A DNA stretch of 64,000 nucleotides from JACRLW01 sp050181465 (GTDB lineage: Bacteria; Planctomycetota; UBA1135; UBA2386). The translations under genes and the position numbers were made by a program. A model generated the notes under the pieces. It ran no database searches. It saw only the letters and a list, made by a program, of their open reading frames with translations, and had not been told where the DNA came from. Positions within the stretch are counted from its first letter, which is position 1, and every line of letters starts with the position of its first letter. Shown in pieces: positions 62,701 through 64,000 of the stretch. Location: contig JBFXDD010000007.1 of NCBI GenBank assembly GCA_050181465.1, forward strand, positions 62,001-126,000. Reading direction: 5' to 3'.

Positions 62701-64000
62701 AAAACTGCGATCGCCTCGTCCCGACGGTCATGTTCGGTCAGGGCGCTCGCGAGCGTGCGCGCGGGCTGCGAGGACCGCGCGCCGTGCTTCTCGGCGCGTC
62801 GACGGAGGAACTCGATTCCGAGTTCGGGCTGACCCGTCTGCGAATAGGCGATGGCGCACGATCGTGCGAGCCGCTCGTCGAACGGCGCGAGCACGGCGAC
62901 GACCCGATAGAGCTCGGTGGCTTCCGATCGCCGCTTGCGGTCGTGCCACAGGACGTCGGGGAGGTGTCGCGCAGCCGACGCATCGGTGCCGGTACGGCGG
63001 AGCGCTCGTCGGACCAACGCCTCGGCACGTCCGCGCTCCGTGGCGTCGTCGCGAATCATGTCCGCGAGCATCAACAACAGATGGGGTGATGGTCGCCATC
63101 CCGAACACGCGGATTCCAGGACCTCGATCGCCTCTCCGAGCCGACCGCCGCTTCGCAGCGCGGAGGCGAGACGGAACTTCCAGTAGCTGTCCTCCGGATG
63201 CTCCTCGCAGCGTTGTCGAAACAGGACTGCCTGCGTGGCGCGGTCTGAGTGCTCGTACGTGACGGCGAGCTTGGTTTCCCAGCCGACTCTCCCGGTCGGT
63301 GTGTGCTCGAGGCGGCGAGCACGGTCCATGGCCTCCTCGAATCGCCGTTGTTCGAACAACTGCCACATCAGCACCAGTTCGCGGCAGGCATCCGCGTTCG
63401 GCGTGAGCGCGGGATCGATCGAGTCGATCAAGTCGGCAGGACCGAGGATCGCGCAGAGTCCGCCCTTGTCGCTGGTCATCCTCTCGAGTTGCTCGCGGCT
63501 CCACTCCACGCGATAGCTGGTCCCGGGATCTCGTACGAGGAAGGTGTCGAGTCCGGTGTCGTAACCGATGAGCGCCACGCGATGGCCGCCGGTCTCCCAG
63601 CGGATGGAGATCGCGAAGGGGAGATCGCGATCGATCAGCTCCCGCGCCTTGGCGGAGTCGAACTCGAAGAAGCGAATCCCGAGCCCTCGGCGTTCGGCCC
63701 AGTGCAGCTCGCCGTGGGACGGCGTGCCGTCGTAGGTCACTTCCTTGGCGATCTCGGCCTGATCGATGGGCATCCTGTGGAACGCGAGGATCGACGCCAT
63801 CGTCGCGGGTGAACAGGTGAGATGGTCCTGACGAACGAAGGGCACGTCGAGGATCCGTCGTGCGCCGGTGTCCTCGCGTTCGAGGAGCGCGGTCCAAGCG
63901 CGCAACGCGCGCCCTCCGGCACGAGCATGAAGTAGCGCGCTCTCGCGGTCGCCGCGCTCGCGCGCGATCTGCACGAGGATCGAGTGCATGGCGACACTCG
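59754..64000 (-). CDS. Giant C39-like peptidase plus tetratricopeptide-repeat protein, N-terminus beyond window
   Basis: At least 1,411 residues; the frame is open to the window edge and the first visible residues (ILVQIARERGDRESALLHAR) look like the middle of a TPR helix pair, so the true start is probably outside. A papain-like C39 domain follows: LDVPFVRQDHLTCSPATMAS (oxyanion Gln and catalytic Cys), ETGGHRVALIGYDTGLDTFL (catalytic His) and VRDPGTS (Asp). The remainder holds many TPR-type helical pairs (AIDVYRRGIDHAPGSAMLWG, LEAALRIDPRLGEARSELLQ). A C39 domain fused to long TPR arrays suggests processing or binding of peptides within a large scaffold. No signal peptide can be judged. Confidence 0.82.
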   Translation of the reverse strand, partial: SVAMHSILVQIARERGDRESALLHARAGGRALRAWTALLEREDTGARRILDVPFVRQDHLTCSPATMASILAFHRMPIDQAEIAKEVTYDGTPSHGELHWAERRGLGIRFFEFDSAKARELIDRDLPFAISIRWETGGHRVALIGYDTGLDTFLVRDPGTSYRVEWSREQLERMTSDKGGLCAILGPADLIDSIDPALTPNADACRELVLMWQLFEQRRFEEAMDRARRLEHTPTGRVGWETKLAVTYEHSDRATQAVLFRQRCEEHPEDSYWKFRLASALRSGGRLGEAIEVLESACSGWRPSPHLLLMLADMIRDDATERGRAEALVRRALRRTGTDASAARHLPDVLWHDRKRRSEATELYRVVAVLAPFDERLARSCAIAYSQTGQPELGIEFLRRRAEKHGARSSQPARTLASALTEHDRRDEAIAVLNDAAAIHDDVLLHFDRFDALLDAGRLDEAALALATIGDRGGEDERWLARHRLERRRGNGEEALAAIERAHAANPRWPIIHRYRQKAILDLRGRAAAIEAAESAVKLAEHDPLLLGEIADFLHEIEDRDHALALQEKVMLARGGLPEARAEFAWHLQLAGRLDDAMAHYRELESSLNDSAAYWNGRARTEGALGDVDAAARSAERALELSPYHLSALHSALGYAADPTSAQRILDATIDRWLNGHRPPTGRELTSLLDKVRDAHGAAHVRPLMDRFLARFPDAEDLRVESTRLLVDEDPKAALAAAAVLHAERPNDLDCGRLHTRCLAIDGQVHEQRTTLEALLRSHPSAPALWIELGESFERHGDLGAAIDVYRRGIDHAPGSAMLWGYLADAQWSLDRHEDAIAAVRRAIELDRSYTWAIRTAIGWLAHLGRHDDAVALADEIVRATPYWPAGRLGRAQALGLAGRHEEKLAELEAALRIDPRLGEARSELLQGLLEMRRFDRAREVARRGIESLGDRAELAEVEAQIAFREGRLDDAIAEQRNVLGRHPDHGPGWDTLWKWLGRDRRFDALLDAVAAAPAAIRDGAAGHNYRALALFGLERSAEGEAALRKALEKSPGHDWTRRRLADHLLEQDRPDEVIELLAQGDVRELPSWQLTLVARAAAKCKRGDVPEAALRELLGRSEVDCDDLDAVATALREVDDRRLASVRGDFAEVRSPAVAVNLLHLHALLGETAKFRAQFARLWEVLDKGAAETRGAALLANHRDRFATRQLGELADRHFTSPVSTASAWGDLAYALSGRATAPILTKLLGSDYRRPGLEGWMLANLASAQRQLERWEELAAVCRYALADLPHDHSSWWFERFLRETDLATGRDSAWRSDPRLPSRELVAERARWLSQRLVASLRVATSRTERATIVRAQLPELLATEADARRRQPSSLDGEELRAKEIWTLYPSIATWLLGGGAIRRRLRKWLGYSE

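Noticed and set aside
1..64000. tRNA, rRNA or riboswitch genes
   Set aside because: No stretch with tRNA T-loop/anticodon pattern, rRNA signatures or recognisable riboswitch cores was seen by eye; tRNAscan and Infernal searches would settle this.

Overview
The window is a high-GC bacterial chromosome segment, densely coding on both strands. It contains three 100-N scaffold joins, so it is a draft or metagenome-assembled sequence. The gene content suggests Planctomycetota or a close relative: many Sec-secreted proteins of unknown function, FG-GAP propeller and LruC-type proteins, a di-haem peroxidase, a fused IcmF mutase, a secreted Rhs/YD giant protein and rows of secreted amidohydrolase-fold proteins. 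That assignment is inference from gene content, as no rRNA or marker gene is present.

Layout. 1-2 kb: a cardiolipin-synthase-type PLD protein (cut by the window edge) and an AI-2E permease. 2-6 kb: a translationally coupled dehydrogenase / SAHH-like pair. 6.6-19.4 kb: an isopropylmalate/isocitrate-type dehydrogenase, secreted beta-helix and lipoprotein genes, 6-phosphogluconolactonase, a tandem pair of paralogous secreted proteins, uridine kinase with a Dabb lipoprotein, an LruC protein, an FG-GAP propeller and one canonical amidohydrolase. 20-33 kb: a polymorphic-toxin island. It holds a secreted Rhs protein with an unusual C-terminal tip, a SUKH-like immunity gene, a displaced second toxin tip with its overlapping small immunity gene, and remnants or copies of five insertion-sequence types (IS66, IS1182-like, IS630, IS1380, IS3-like). 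33-46 kb: VOC protein, intradiol-dioxygenase-like protein, HerA/DUF853 ATPase, M28 peptidase, IcmF, a DUF1573-like secreted protein and a di-haem peroxidase. 46.6-58.7 kb: a 12-kb co-directional run of eight secreted amidohydrolase-fold genes (nine domains), of which only one keeps the metal ligands. 58.9-64 kb: a nitrilase and a giant C39-peptidase/TPR protein that runs off the end.

Three observations stand out. (1) Seven copies of a ~150-185 bp element share terminal inverted repeats with a complete IS1380-family element in the same window. They look like its non-autonomous (MITE) derivatives; they sit next to CTAG, occur as head-to-tail pairs, and fill the promoter regions of several genes. 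(2) The amidohydrolase operon looks like an extracytoplasmic assembly made mostly of pseudo-enzymes around one plausible enzyme. (3) The Rhs island shows cassette-like turnover of toxin tips and immunity genes, with an in-gene C7 tract that breaks the frame.

Two of the three N-gaps are false. The 127 bp on each side are identical, and collapsing the overlap restores both interrupted reading frames exactly.
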